A stretch of 11,794 bases of DNA from JBFHER01 sp041584055 (GTDB lineage Bacteria; Bacteroidota; Bacteroidia; Bacteroidales; UBA5342). The DNA lies in NCBI GenBank assembly GCA_041584055.1, contig JBFHER010000109.1, forward strand, positions 1-11,794, given 5' to 3'. Below, piece after piece: positions 1 through 7,670 of the stretch. The position numbers and the translations under genes were made by a program. Each line of letters opens with the position of its first letter. Position 1 is the stretch's first letter. The notes under the pieces are model-generated. The model searched no databases and was not told the origin of the DNA. It worked only from the letters and a program-made list of their open reading frames with translations.

Positions 1-1537
1 TGGGGAATTCGATGCCTGCTTTAATAATTTCTTCGAATCGTGCGTCAAAGTTATTATCCCACCAGAAATGGTTTGAATAATAATGTTGCATAAAACGATC
101 CGGCGTGGATCTGGAGAAATCAACTTCTCCCCAGAACAGTAATGAATCAAGTGTACCAAACGTTGTACTTAATTTTCCCCGGAGGGTATAGTCTCCCAAA
201 CGATATCCCTGAAAGTAAACTTTCCCCAACGCATCAAAATTCAACACCGCTCCTTTTTTACGAAACAGATTCCCTCCAATTGCCGTATTTGCATAGGTTT
301 CATTTGAAAGATTCTGAGCATTTTCAAAGGTCTGCTGATCCAGGGACAAACCTGAAATTTCGGTTAATGCAGTGGCATAAGGTTTGTTCCAGGAGCTATC
401 TGCAATGTGGTTCCATGAATTATTGCCATCCCTGATGATATCATTCTCAAGAAATATACTCAATCCAAAAGGCACATATTTATTCAATCCTTCAAACAAG
501 TTAATACTGATCCTGTTATTCAATATGTTACGCGAAATAGAATCGCTTGTCACGGAATTCAGAAATTGATCTGCAAAAAAGTCATCGCTGCTGTCTTCCG
601 TAAACATGCGTCGGTAAGTGCTGTATTTGAAGGTATGCCCAATGCTGGTCACAGGAATAAACTTCTGCAACACAGTATCAGCCAGTATCAATTCCTTATG
701 ATAACCAATGTTATACTTATGGTTGATGAAAACATATTTGTTTTTGATGGATGATATTGTATTGCTTAAGGCCACCGGAAATGTAGCTGTTTCATTCATG
801 CCCCGGGTATCTGTAACGCTGTAAGGATCGTTCACATAGCGATCATCCGTCAGGCCTCCATTCTCGAAATTCTCGAGGCTGTTACTCGTTGCCACCGCGT
901 GCAACACATACTTTGGTTTGATATAACTGGCATAAAAACTTACAGCCAGGTGTTTGGTAGAGGTATTGTCGTACATTCCCCGGCCATAAATATAATCTCC
1001 CACACCGGTGATATTAAAATCAGGACTAAAGTTCTGAGAATGCTTAACGATGAGTTCATCCTCACCTTCCGTTCTTGCGCCACCCGTGTAATAGGTCAGG
1101 TTTGTATAGGGTGTATGTGTATTTATAAAGCGAATATCCTCCGGCATGGCAGCGTAGTCGCGGTAAACATCCAGAAATACAAACTCATTTGTTTCAGGCC
1201 GATCGAAATAAAGATTTGACTGATAAGGGCTTCCAAGGTTACCCAGATAATTGTTAGAAATACTGGTGCGATAAATGGGATTGTAGTTAAAAAAGTTATT
1301 TTGCAGCGTATCCGCTTTTAAGTGCACCGTATCCAGTGTTAACAGATCAAGCCTCCATTCATGCAGGCGTGGCAGTTGAACAGAGTCAGCGTTCATGTAT
1401 TCTTCAAAAGTGATCTCATCCAGTTTTCTATCCTGCGCCAATACCTGGGGCAGAATGCCGATCATCAAAAGTAATCCGGCAAAAACCTTAGAAATACGAT
1501 ACCTGTTCTTATTTAATAATCTTTTTTTCAACGCCAC
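1..1537 (-). CDS. Bacteroidota putative outer-membrane porin (PF14121-like), C-terminus beyond window
   Basis: The minus strand is open from 1537 to the left edge: 512 codons with no stop and no terminator, so the C-terminal part is missing. The N-terminus is a basic stretch (KKRLLNKNRYR) plus a hydrophobic core ending VLA|QD, a signal peptidase I site near residue 34. The mature part carries motifs I associate with the Bacteroidota putative porin family: YNPIY (about 85-89), GNLGSPYQSN (about 99-108), HTPYTNLTYYTGG (about 151-163) and HSQNFSPDFNI (about 176-186). The rest is rich in alternating aromatic and polar residues, as in beta-barrel strands. Family members are predicted outer-membrane barrels; the substrate is unknown. 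No ATG is available before the signal peptide. An in-frame TAG lies just upstream, so translation must begin at GTG 1537 or TTG 1531 (which gives MKKRLL). Confidence is high for the family and low for the exact start. Confidence 0.87.
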   Translation of the reverse strand, partial: MALKKRLLNKNRYRISKVFAGLLLMIGILPQVLAQDRKLDEITFEEYMNADSVQLPRLHEWRLDLLTLDTVHLKADTLQNNFFNYNPIYRTSISNNYLGNLGSPYQSNLYFDRPETNEFVFLDVYRDYAAMPEDIRFINTHTPYTNLTYYTGGARTEGEDELIVKHSQNFSPDFNITGVGDYIYGRGMYDNTSTKHLAVSFYASYIKPKYVLHAVATSNSLENFENGGLTDDRYVNDPYSVTDTRGMNETATFPVALSNTISSIKNKYVFINHKYNIGYHKELILADTVLQKFIPVTSIGHTFKYSTYRRMFTEDSSDDFFADQFLNSVTSDSISRNILNNRISINLFEGLNKYVPFGLSIFLENDIIRDGNNSWNHIADSSWNKPYATALTEISGLSLDQQTFENAQNLSNETYANTAIGGNLFRKKGAVLNFDALGKVYFQGYRLGDYTLRGKLSTTFGTLDSLLFWGEVDFSRSTPDRFMQHYYSNHFWWDNNFDARFEEIIKAGIEFP

Positions 1538-1595
1538 GTGCTAGTTAACAAAAAAGGGCTCAAAGCACCAAAAACACAGAGATATTTGATGGCAA

Positions 1596-1603
1596 CAAAT
1601 ATA
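1596..1603 (-). promoter_or_regulatory. -7 element (TATATTTG) of the putative porin gene
   Basis: On the minus strand 1603-1596 reads TATATTTG, an exact match to the Bacteroidota primary sigma -7 consensus TAnnTTTG. Only a weak -33 candidate (TTTC, 1629-1626, spacer 22) lies upstream. Transcription would start near 1590 and give a leader of about 50 nt before the porin start. Confidence 0.5.
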
Positions 1604-1696
1604 GTTAAATTCCATACTTCACTGCGAAAAGATTTTCAAGCTTATGGAGAATTAACATTTTTGAGCCAGATACCTGCAAATATCAGCAGGGTCTGT

Positions 1697-1704
1697 TATC
1701 TTTA
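1697..1704 (+). promoter_or_regulatory. possible -7 element of the T9SS type B cargo gene
   Basis: TATCTTTA differs from TAnnTTTG only in the last base and sits about 50 nt before the preferred start codon at 1756. There is no clear TTTG at the expected -33 position. A perfect 5-bp inverted repeat (CCTGC 1673-1677, GCAGG 1686-1690) lies immediately upstream and could be a protein-binding site, but it may be chance. Confidence 0.35.
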
Positions 1705-1755
1705 CAAAAATATTTTAAGGTTCTCTTCGTTCTAATGAAAAGTGATATCACAGCA

Positions 1756-3108
1756 ATGAATATTAAAAAATATCTCATCGTATTTTTCATGATTGCAGGC
1801 ATGTTTTCTGCCTTCGGTCAGTTTTCAATATCAAAAACGAGCTATATCAGCGGTCAGGAAATAGATGCGCCTGGATTGGATACCATATTTATTGTTGAGG
1901 ATCTGGGATCCGGATTGACCTTAAAGTATTCCTCTGCAGACAGCACATTCTTTCAATGGGCAAGCTTTGACATCTCCAACGGATCCATGGATTTTAATGT
2001 TATGGTAGGAGACATGAAACAAACGGATAACACAGCACTTGAGATAACAAACGAAGGAGGATATGCCCTCCTTTCAGGGGCCATCACGCAGGACACAATG
2101 TTTATTTGGATTGTTGATTATGAAGCACACAAGCCGGTGATTGATTCGCTGATGGTGTATGATGATTATCGGCATAACATGGATAGCTGCGAAACCATCA
2201 TGCTTCAGTTGTATACAAGAAAGGATGAAATACAAATTGGAGACCCCTGGTTAAAGCGCATGGTTTCTTTGACCCGCTATCCTTATATTGAGTGGAGTTC
2301 GGAACCAAGCACAACCATATCAAGTCACGAACCGATCATTGAGTACCATCCGGTTCCCTACGACGACACACGTTACAAGGCGGTTTACAAAGAAACATTC
2401 TTATCTGATTTTACAGAAAAAAAATACATAGGCGATGTTGAAGCCGACACCCTGTATGAAACTGTGGCGGTAAATTATGATGACATTGAAGGAAAAGTGA
2501 TCATCCGTGAAGATGCTGATAACGAAGGCGAGCAGGACATTGGCTCAACAAAAGAAATAAAGGGAAGTGCTCCTTTGAATGTTGATTTCAGCATCAACGG
2601 TAAGACTTCAAAAGTGGAATACTACGATTGGTATGTATGGCAACACACAGATGGAACACCTTCGTACATTCGCTATGACACTGAAACCATCCGGCATGAG
2701 TTTGTAGATCCTGCGTCCAACAGTGATACTCAGGCTGATTATTATGTTCGTCTGGAAGTGAGTAACGATTATTGTCAGGTGCAAAAAGATTCAATTCCCG
2801 TAACCATCGTAACATCCGGTCTGGATGCTGCCAATATTTTTGTGATTGGCTTTGGCTCAGGACTCACAGAATTCAAGGCTGTTTATAAATCCATTGAGAC
2901 AGGTACCTTCAGGGGTGATATTTACAATCGTTGGGGAAGAAAAGTATTTACCTGGACAGATCCCTCCAGAGGATGGGATGGTCGCATAAATGGGCGCTAT
3001 GCTTCTCCCGGCGTTTATTATTACATCATAACTGCAAAGGGAACCGATGGTGAAAATCTAAGGGTAAAACGAGACCTGACCGTATTGCGTGAAAAAGGGC
3101 TGAAATAA
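1756..3108 (+). CDS. secreted protein with PKD-like domain and T9SS type B (gliding-motility-like) C-terminal sorting domain
   Basis: The reading frame is open from ATG 1735, but the second ATG at 1756 gives a compact signal peptide (MNIKKYLIVFF...SAFG|Q) and is preferred; the product is then 450 residues. Positions below count from 1756. The first two thirds (about 22-265) are unrecognised, acidic and beta-rich. A PKD-like fold is suggested at about 268-353 (GSAPLNVDF, then HEF and YYVRLEVSN before a Cys). The last 95 residues match the CHU_C/type B sorting domain: IYNRWGRKVF, GWDG, GVYYYIITAKGTDG. Such proteins cross the outer membrane through T9SS, and type B domains usually need a PorP/SprF-type partner. 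The entry motif normally seen in this domain (PNxFSPNGDGxND) is degenerate here (ANIFVIGFGSGLTE). The gene is divergent from the porin and convergent with the VIT protein. Its target or ligand is unknown. Confidence 0.85.
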   Translation: MNIKKYLIVFFMIAGMFSAFGQFSISKTSYISGQEIDAPGLDTIFIVEDLGSGLTLKYSSADSTFFQWASFDISNGSMDFNVMVGDMKQTDNTALEITNEGGYALLSGAITQDTMFIWIVDYEAHKPVIDSLMVYDDYRHNMDSCETIMLQLYTRKDEIQIGDPWLKRMVSLTRYPYIEWSSEPSTTISSHEPIIEYHPVPYDDTRYKAVYKETFLSDFTEKKYIGDVEADTLYETVAVNYDDIEGKVIIREDADNEGEQDIGSTKEIKGSAPLNVDFSINGKTSKVEYYDWYVWQHTDGTPSYIRYDTETIRHEFVDPASNSDTQADYYVRLEVSNDYCQVQKDSIPVTIVTSGLDAANIFVIGFGSGLTEFKAVYKSIETGTFRGDIYNRWGRKVFTWTDPSRGWDGRINGRYASPGVYYYIITAKGTDGENLRVKRDLTVLREKGLK

Positions 3109-3117
3109 ATCCAGCCC
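3092..3117 (-). terminator. intrinsic terminator of the VIT-domain gene, inside the end of the opposing CDS
   Basis: On the minus strand GGGCTG (3117-3112), a 9-nt loop and CAGCCC (3102-3097) form a 6-bp GC-rich stem followed directly by five T residues (3096-3092). It lies 30-55 nt downstream of the VIT gene stop at 3147. It overlaps the last codons and the stop codon of the plus-strand gene. In the plus direction no T run follows the stem, so it looks like a minus-strand terminator. Confidence 0.65.
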
Positions 3118-3146
3118 CCTTAACCACAAAAGAAAACTCAGTTTTT

Positions 3147-5534
3147 TTATTCTTTTACAATCCGGAATGCATGTCGGCTGTTTTCTGAGGTAAGGATTAC
3201 AAAGTAATTCCCGGAAGCAACTTTCTTGTTTTCCTGGTCTGTGCCATCCCAACTCACCACAAAACGATTGGGATTACCCACAGCATCGAATACTTTAATT
3301 GTTCGTCCCAGAACATCTATTATTTCTACGGAACGTATGTAACGATCACTGCTTTCACCCATATCAAAAATCAGATTTACAGAACTCACAAAAGGATTTG
3401 GGGTGGCACTAAACACACCAATGTCACTTATGTCGTCAATGGCATCAGCGGCATCAGAAACACCTTCTTTATAGCCACTTCCATAGGCAATCACATAAAC
3501 ACTGTCGCAGGATGCCTTTGCGCCTTCGAGGTAACCTCTTGAGTAACCTTCATCCGACACCACCCCGTTGCCTGACCAGGATCCAGCCATGTCTGAACCT
3601 ATATTATTGGACTCACCACCATAAGACGATGAACTGCCATTTTGTGGTTCACCACAATCAATACAATTGGCCAACAGTGAATCCATTCCCGGCTCAAGTG
3701 CCAGAAATGCCGTTTGATTGGATAGTATCCGATGCTTGATGCTAAGATTTACAACCTCATTCATCTGATTGACATTCAACCAGCCGGATTCTTTATCAGC
3801 GATATACTTGCTGGTCCACGCTTTGGACATAAACTCACAATCGGCATTTGTCAAATAATCGTCAAGCTCCGTTTCAAACTGAATAAGTTCGCCCCGGAAC
3901 ATGCCCCGGATACTCAATTTAAAGGGTGCATTTCCAATGTACTTTCCGATCAGTCGTACATTTTCGTTCATAAACATTTGCTGATCGGCTACATTTGTTA
4001 TGTACCAATAGTTAGTCGCACTTGCATTCTTTAAGTAATAGTCTCCCATTGTAAATCCTCCGGTGGGTTTCAATTCAGCTTTAAAAAACTGAATATCCCC
4101 CTCAGCCTGTTTCTTGAGCTCCACCAGGGCCTTTGCAATTGAGTTTGTGTTGTGTACGCTCACATATTCCCCCTGGGTGATTCTTGCAATTTCACTCAAC
4201 ACATAGGACGAAGCATAAAACGAGATATCCTCTCCCCAATAATAATTGTAGTAATAAATATAGTTGTAGTCCACAATGTTCACCGGCGACAAGGAATCAA
4301 CAGCTGTGAGTACTTCCCGGAGGACAGCTCGCGCTGAATCTGCAACATATCTGTTTTCTGAATAATTGGTAATTAAAACCAGATCACCACCGTCTCGTTG
4401 CACCAACTGGGTTGATGCAATCAATTGCTCTGCCAGGTCTCCGGAAGTTAAGGTTTCAGATTTTAACAAATCACATGCTTTATGAATGTTCTCTTCCGTC
4501 GCCTTTTCAAAATCAGCACTCACATAAACCAATCCGTCACTGTTATATTGAATGTTAAACAGATCCTGTTCATTCAGATTTTCAAGTGCGAAGGTTCGTA
4601 TGCTTTCTATCACCTCATCCGTATTGACCGGGATGTATTCTCTTTGTCCGTTATTATACCAGTAAATGGTCGCTTTAGGGTCATGATCCAGCACAAAGAG
4701 ATATTTGTGATCCTTTGCCACATCCAGCAATTTTGCAGGATTAAAAGCAAGCTCATAATATCCTTCACCATCTGTATTGCACTGTGAAAATAAAACATCA
4801 CCCTCTCCGGGTGCCCCTGTTAACAGCGTCGCCGCAGTACTGGTCCCACTGTCAAAAGCAAATTGCCATGTGGATCTGCTGCCATCTGTTGCCACCTTTA
4901 CAGGCTCTTTTGTTGGATCTTCTGCCAGTGTTGGTTGAGAAGTACTTTCAATGCTCACACGAATTGTTCCCACCTTGCCGAAACGGGCAAAATTTGCATA
5001 TTCATTCAAGGGTAAACTCAGGTACATCTTGTCGCCTTCAAAGTTTCCCGGAACGATAAAGGTGATCCGCATCTCCCGCTTTCCTGTTCGCTCCATGGGA
5101 AAAATCTGCAGGTAATAATTGTCTCCGTAGTTCTTATACAGAATCATTGGATCCTGCCGACGATTCACAATGCCTTCGTAGATTGCACGTGCCTGTCTGC
5201 GATCGAGAATCCAGGCATTTTGCCACTTTTCACCAACCAGAAGACTTGCATCAATGATTGACGAATTGGGAGGCAAAGCAAATCCATATTGAATTTCAAG
5301 CGAGTCACTTTGGGTTGCAGGTTTGAAATTCGAAGTAGAAAACACAACATGCATATCCACCTGATAGTAAAGTCCCTCCTGCGTGATTTGGTAATTTACA
5401 TCTTCAATGGTTCCGTTCACCCAGTTACCCCACTCTCCTGCGGGATCCCCCACCCGCAGCCATTGGTAAGCACTGGCACTAATTACACAAGAAATTAGCA
5501 ATACTGTTAACGTAAAAATTCGTCTCATATGCAT
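3147..5534 (-). CDS. secreted VIT / degenerate vWA-like protein with T9SS type A sorting domain
   Basis: The product has 795 residues, or 793 from the second ATG (MRRIFT). The signal peptide ends ISASA|YQ at about residue 22. A VIT domain (about 45-165) resembles that of inter-alpha-trypsin inhibitor heavy chains: YGFALPPNSSIIDASLLVG, then RRQARAIYEGIVNRRQDP and IFPMERTGKREMRI. A vWA-like region follows (about 276-475, KYLFVLDHDP... DLVLITNYSE), but the metal site that should read DxSxS is DHDPK (283-287), so metal-dependent binding is doubtful. Residues 598-616 (IKHRILSNQTAFLALEPG) match the helix that closes VIT-vWA proteins. A Gly/Ser linker (630-660) and two copies of YxxGYxEG (664-671, 684-691) precede the sorting domain (about 705-795; FSATPNPF, IDVLGRTIKV, SGNYFVIL). 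It is inferred to be a surface or released adhesion-type protein. A weak TAACTTTA (5568-5561, minus) is the only promoter candidate. Confidence 0.88.
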   Translation of the reverse strand: MHMRRIFTLTVLLISCVISASAYQWLRVGDPAGEWGNWVNGTIEDVNYQITQEGLYYQVDMHVVFSTSNFKPATQSDSLEIQYGFALPPNSSIIDASLLVGEKWQNAWILDRRQARAIYEGIVNRRQDPMILYKNYGDNYYLQIFPMERTGKREMRITFIVPGNFEGDKMYLSLPLNEYANFARFGKVGTIRVSIESTSQPTLAEDPTKEPVKVATDGSRSTWQFAFDSGTSTAATLLTGAPGEGDVLFSQCNTDGEGYYELAFNPAKLLDVAKDHKYLFVLDHDPKATIYWYNNGQREYIPVNTDEVIESIRTFALENLNEQDLFNIQYNSDGLVYVSADFEKATEENIHKACDLLKSETLTSGDLAEQLIASTQLVQRDGGDLVLITNYSENRYVADSARAVLREVLTAVDSLSPVNIVDYNYIYYYNYYWGEDISFYASSYVLSEIARITQGEYVSVHNTNSIAKALVELKKQAEGDIQFFKAELKPTGGFTMGDYYLKNASATNYWYITNVADQQMFMNENVRLIGKYIGNAPFKLSIRGMFRGELIQFETELDDYLTNADCEFMSKAWTSKYIADKESGWLNVNQMNEVVNLSIKHRILSNQTAFLALEPGMDSLLANCIDCGEPQNGSSSSYGGESNNIGSDMAGSWSGNGVVSDEGYSRGYLEGAKASCDSVYVIAYGSGYKEGVSDAADAIDDISDIGVFSATPNPFVSSVNLIFDMGESSDRYIRSVEIIDVLGRTIKVFDAVGNPNRFVVSWDGTDQENKKVASGNYFVILTSENSRHAFRIVKE

Positions 5535-6061
5535 ACTTTTTAATATCCGCTATCGATGTATAAAGTTACGGAAAATTTAAAATTCATTCACCCCTTTTTT
5601 CACCGTTTGTCTGATTGTATACCACCATAGAAATCACATACCGAAACAAATACAAACAGATCCAAATTAAACCATCACAAATCACTGCGGACCACAACAT
5701 GGTTTCCCCTGAAACAATTCCGGTCATGGCTCCTTCTCTTGCTCCCAATTTACATACATAAAGACGAGACACACAGGCACAATGGTTGCACCATACCAGA
5801 CACTGCACATCGCCCACAACAGAAACGCCTGACAGCCAACGTTTCAGACAAAAACAAATAGCAGTGCATGAACATCACCTTCAACCATCATCCAACAATT
5901 GATCCTTTTTGCGAAACCTGAGTACGCAAGACTTTCACCCGGCAATTAACTTTTCGGCGCAGGCTTGTATCAACAGGTTAAAAAAACACAATAAACCACT
6001 GTAAATCATGCTGAAACTGAACCAAATATGTGCGTCCGTGTTTTTTAATAAAACGAAAGAA
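5535..6061. other. gene-free, G-poor spacer upstream of VIT and peroxidase genes
   Basis: I find no convincing gene, tRNA or terminator in these 527 bases, which separate two divergent genes. The plus strand is markedly C-rich and G-poor over about 5620-5940; for example 5641-5700 has 18 C and 5 G by hand count. A short perfect inverted repeat (ATGGT-TGC-ACCAT) sits at 5782-5794. A 77-codon minus-strand reading frame (5584-5817) has no recognisable domain and unusual Cys content, so I do not call it. Confidence 0.6.
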
Positions 6062-6601
6062 ATGAAACATTTAATTTTAATCACTTTAATAATGATGGGA
6101 GCCCTAAGTAATGCCCAAAGTAATTTTCACGATTTTACAGTCAAAGACATTGATGGCAAGAACTATGCACTGAATCAGCTCAGGGGAAAGAAGGTACTTG
6201 TGGTTAATGTTGCATCAAAATGTGGCTTTACACCACAGTATGAAGACTTGCAAAAACTTTACGAAACGTACAAGGACAAGAATTTTATGATCATTGGATT
6301 CCCTGCTAATAATTTTCTAAAGCAGGAGCCCGGGACAAACGAGGAGATTAAATCCTTCTGTTCTTTAAATTATGGCGTGACCTTTCCCATCATGGCGAAG
6401 ATCTCCGTCAAAGGAAGTGACATTCACCCGGTGTATGAGTGGCTCACTGAGAAAGATAAAAATGGCAAAGAGAGCAGCAAGGTTAAGTGGAATTTTCAAA
6501 AGTACATGATTGATGCAAACGGAAGCCTTGTAGGCCATTTCGGATCTTCAACAAAACCCTTTGATCCTGCCATCGTCAAGTGGATAGAAGAAAAAGAATA
6601 G
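6062..6601 (+). CDS. exported thiol-dependent glutathione peroxidase family protein
   Basis: This is a GPx-family peroxidase that reduces hydrogen or lipid peroxides. ATG 6008 is in frame, but ATG 6062 gives a clean signal peptide (MKHLILITLIMMGALSNA|QS), so I prefer 179 residues. The peroxidatic residue is cysteine, not selenocysteine (ASKCGFTPQY, Cys54). The other catalytic positions are present: Gln88 in KQEPG, and Trp143-Asn144 in KWNF. A second cysteine, Cys100 (KSFCSLNYG), lies 46 residues after Cys54, close to the spacing of the resolving cysteine in plant-type atypical 2-Cys GPx. Thioredoxin-like reduction is therefore inferred rather than glutathione. The usual FPCNQF segment reads FPANNF, so the middle cysteine is absent. 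The predicted location is the periplasm. It is a single gene, convergent with gpsA, and I found no consensus promoter upstream. Confidence 0.9.
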   Translation: MKHLILITLIMMGALSNAQSNFHDFTVKDIDGKNYALNQLRGKKVLVVNVASKCGFTPQYEDLQKLYETYKDKNFMIIGFPANNFLKQEPGTNEEIKSFCSLNYGVTFPIMAKISVKGSDIHPVYEWLTEKDKNGKESSKVKWNFQKYMIDANGSLVGHFGSSTKPFDPAIVKWIEEKE

Positions 6602-6619
6602 GCGATCAGGCATGAATGA

Positions 6620-6656
6620 GAATTCAAACGCAAGTCTCCACGATCGTTTGTAATTC
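6620..6656. terminator. possible bidirectional hairpin between peroxidase gene and gpsA
   Basis: GAATT-CAAACG (6620-6630) and CGTTTG-T-AATTC (6645-6656) can form an 11-bp stem with one bulged T and a 14-nt loop. It lies in the 64-bp gap between two convergent stop codons, where a shared terminator is expected. It has no adjacent T run on either strand, so it is a weak candidate. Confidence 0.35.
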
Positions 6657-6665
6657 AATTGCGCG

Positions 6666-7661
6666 CTACCTCAGATGTTCCTGAAGCAGTTTAATTTCTA
6701 TTGCGGGAGAAATCTTTTCGTAAATGATGTTATAAACAGCATCTGTAATTGGCATGGCCACTTTGTACTGTTGGTTGATTTCCTTGATGCATTTTACCGC
6801 AAAATAGCCTTCTGCAATCATGTGCATCTCCAACATTGCATTTTTAACCGAATACCCCTTCCCGAGCATGGTTCCGAAGGTTCGGTTACGGCTAAACTGA
6901 GAATAACAAGTCACAAGCAAATCACCAAGGTAAGCTGAGTCCTTGATATCTCTCGTGATAGGATGTACGGTATCTACAAAGCGTTTGATTTCCTGGATTG
7001 AATTTGAGATGAGCACCGCAAGGAAATTATCGCCATACTTTAAACCGTGACATATTCCAGATGCCACAGCAAACACATTCTTTAAAACGGAGGCGTATTC
7101 CGTCCCATAAATATCATCTGACACACTGGTTTTAATGTAATGAGAGGCCAGTGACCTTGCCAGATAGCGCCCCATGTGCCTGTCCTGACATGCAATGGTG
7201 AGGTATGACAAACGCTCCATGGCAACTTCTTCGGCATGACATGGCCCTGCGAGCACTGCAATCTGATCGATGGGGACATCGTAAAACTGATTGAAATACT
7301 CTCCTATTATCAAATTCTCATCAGGGACGATCCCTTTAATAGCTGAAAATATGAACTTATCTTTTAACGGCAGATCGAGCTTTGCCAAATGCACCTTAAG
7401 GAAAGGTGATGGCACCGCAAATACGAGGATATCAGACTTTTCTACAATTTCATTGATGTCAGAATAAAAAGAGATCTGATCTGTGTCAAAAGAAACTGTA
7501 GATAAATAGGACGGATTGTGTCCAAGCTCGATAAACTTTGCAATGCGATCTTCGCGTCGCAGGTACCAATTGATACGCCCTGCATTTTCAAGAAGCATTT
7601 TAGCAATTGCTGTTGCCCAGCTTCCTCCCCCGATAATTCCTATTTTCTTTGAATCTTCCAT
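6666..7661 (-). CDS. gpsA: NAD(P)H-dependent glycerol-3-phosphate dehydrogenase
   Basis: The enzyme reduces dihydroxyacetone phosphate to sn-glycerol 3-phosphate in the cytoplasm, supplying the backbone for phospholipids. The 331-residue length is normal for the family. The N-terminal Rossmann motif is GIIGGGSWATAIA (8-20). Catalytic lysines are expected at Lys109 (SAIKGI) and Lys194 (SVLKNVFAVASGI). The C-terminal substrate domain has GDLLVTCYSQFSRNR (246-260), a strong family signature. The segment usually written GPSFAxE is GPCHAEE (139-145), which I believe is a lineage variant rather than damage. The gene starts 9 bp after the lysS stop codon and is surely co-transcribed with it. No sensory or fusion domain is seen. 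Confidence 0.95.
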   Translation of the reverse strand: MEDSKKIGIIGGGSWATAIAKMLLENAGRINWYLRREDRIAKFIELGHNPSYLSTVSFDTDQISFYSDINEIVEKSDILVFAVPSPFLKVHLAKLDLPLKDKFIFSAIKGIVPDENLIIGEYFNQFYDVPIDQIAVLAGPCHAEEVAMERLSYLTIACQDRHMGRYLARSLASHYIKTSVSDDIYGTEYASVLKNVFAVASGICHGLKYGDNFLAVLISNSIQEIKRFVDTVHPITRDIKDSAYLGDLLVTCYSQFSRNRTFGTMLGKGYSVKNAMLEMHMIAEGYFAVKCIKEINQQYKVAMPITDAVYNIIYEKISPAIEIKLLQEHLR

Positions 7662-7670
7662 CCGCTCGAC

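Noticed and set aside
142..1219. Several plus-strand reading frames of 60-106 codons
   Set aside because: They lie antisense to the continuous porin reading frame, which has clear family motifs.
2594..2815. 73-codon minus-strand reading frame
   Set aside because: Shadow of the T9SS type B cargo gene; not supported.
3127..3165. A-run/T-run inverted sequence after the plus-strand T9SS gene, as a possible plus-strand terminator
   Set aside because: The pairing is only A:T with an impractically short GC part and overlaps the VIT stop region; too weak to call.
5584..5817. 77-codon minus-strand reading frame in the 5535-6061 spacer
   Set aside because: No domain or signal peptide, odd Cys/Val-rich content explained by the G/T-rich strand, and no promoter or start signal; likely chance.
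6008..6061. Upstream ATG of the peroxidase gene giving a 197-residue protein
   Set aside because: It would place 18 polar residues before the signal peptide; ATG 6062 gives a normal export signal.
6215..6229. Possible selenocysteine in the peroxidase
   Set aside because: The catalytic codon in ASKCGF is a normal TGT cysteine, and there is no in-frame TGA.
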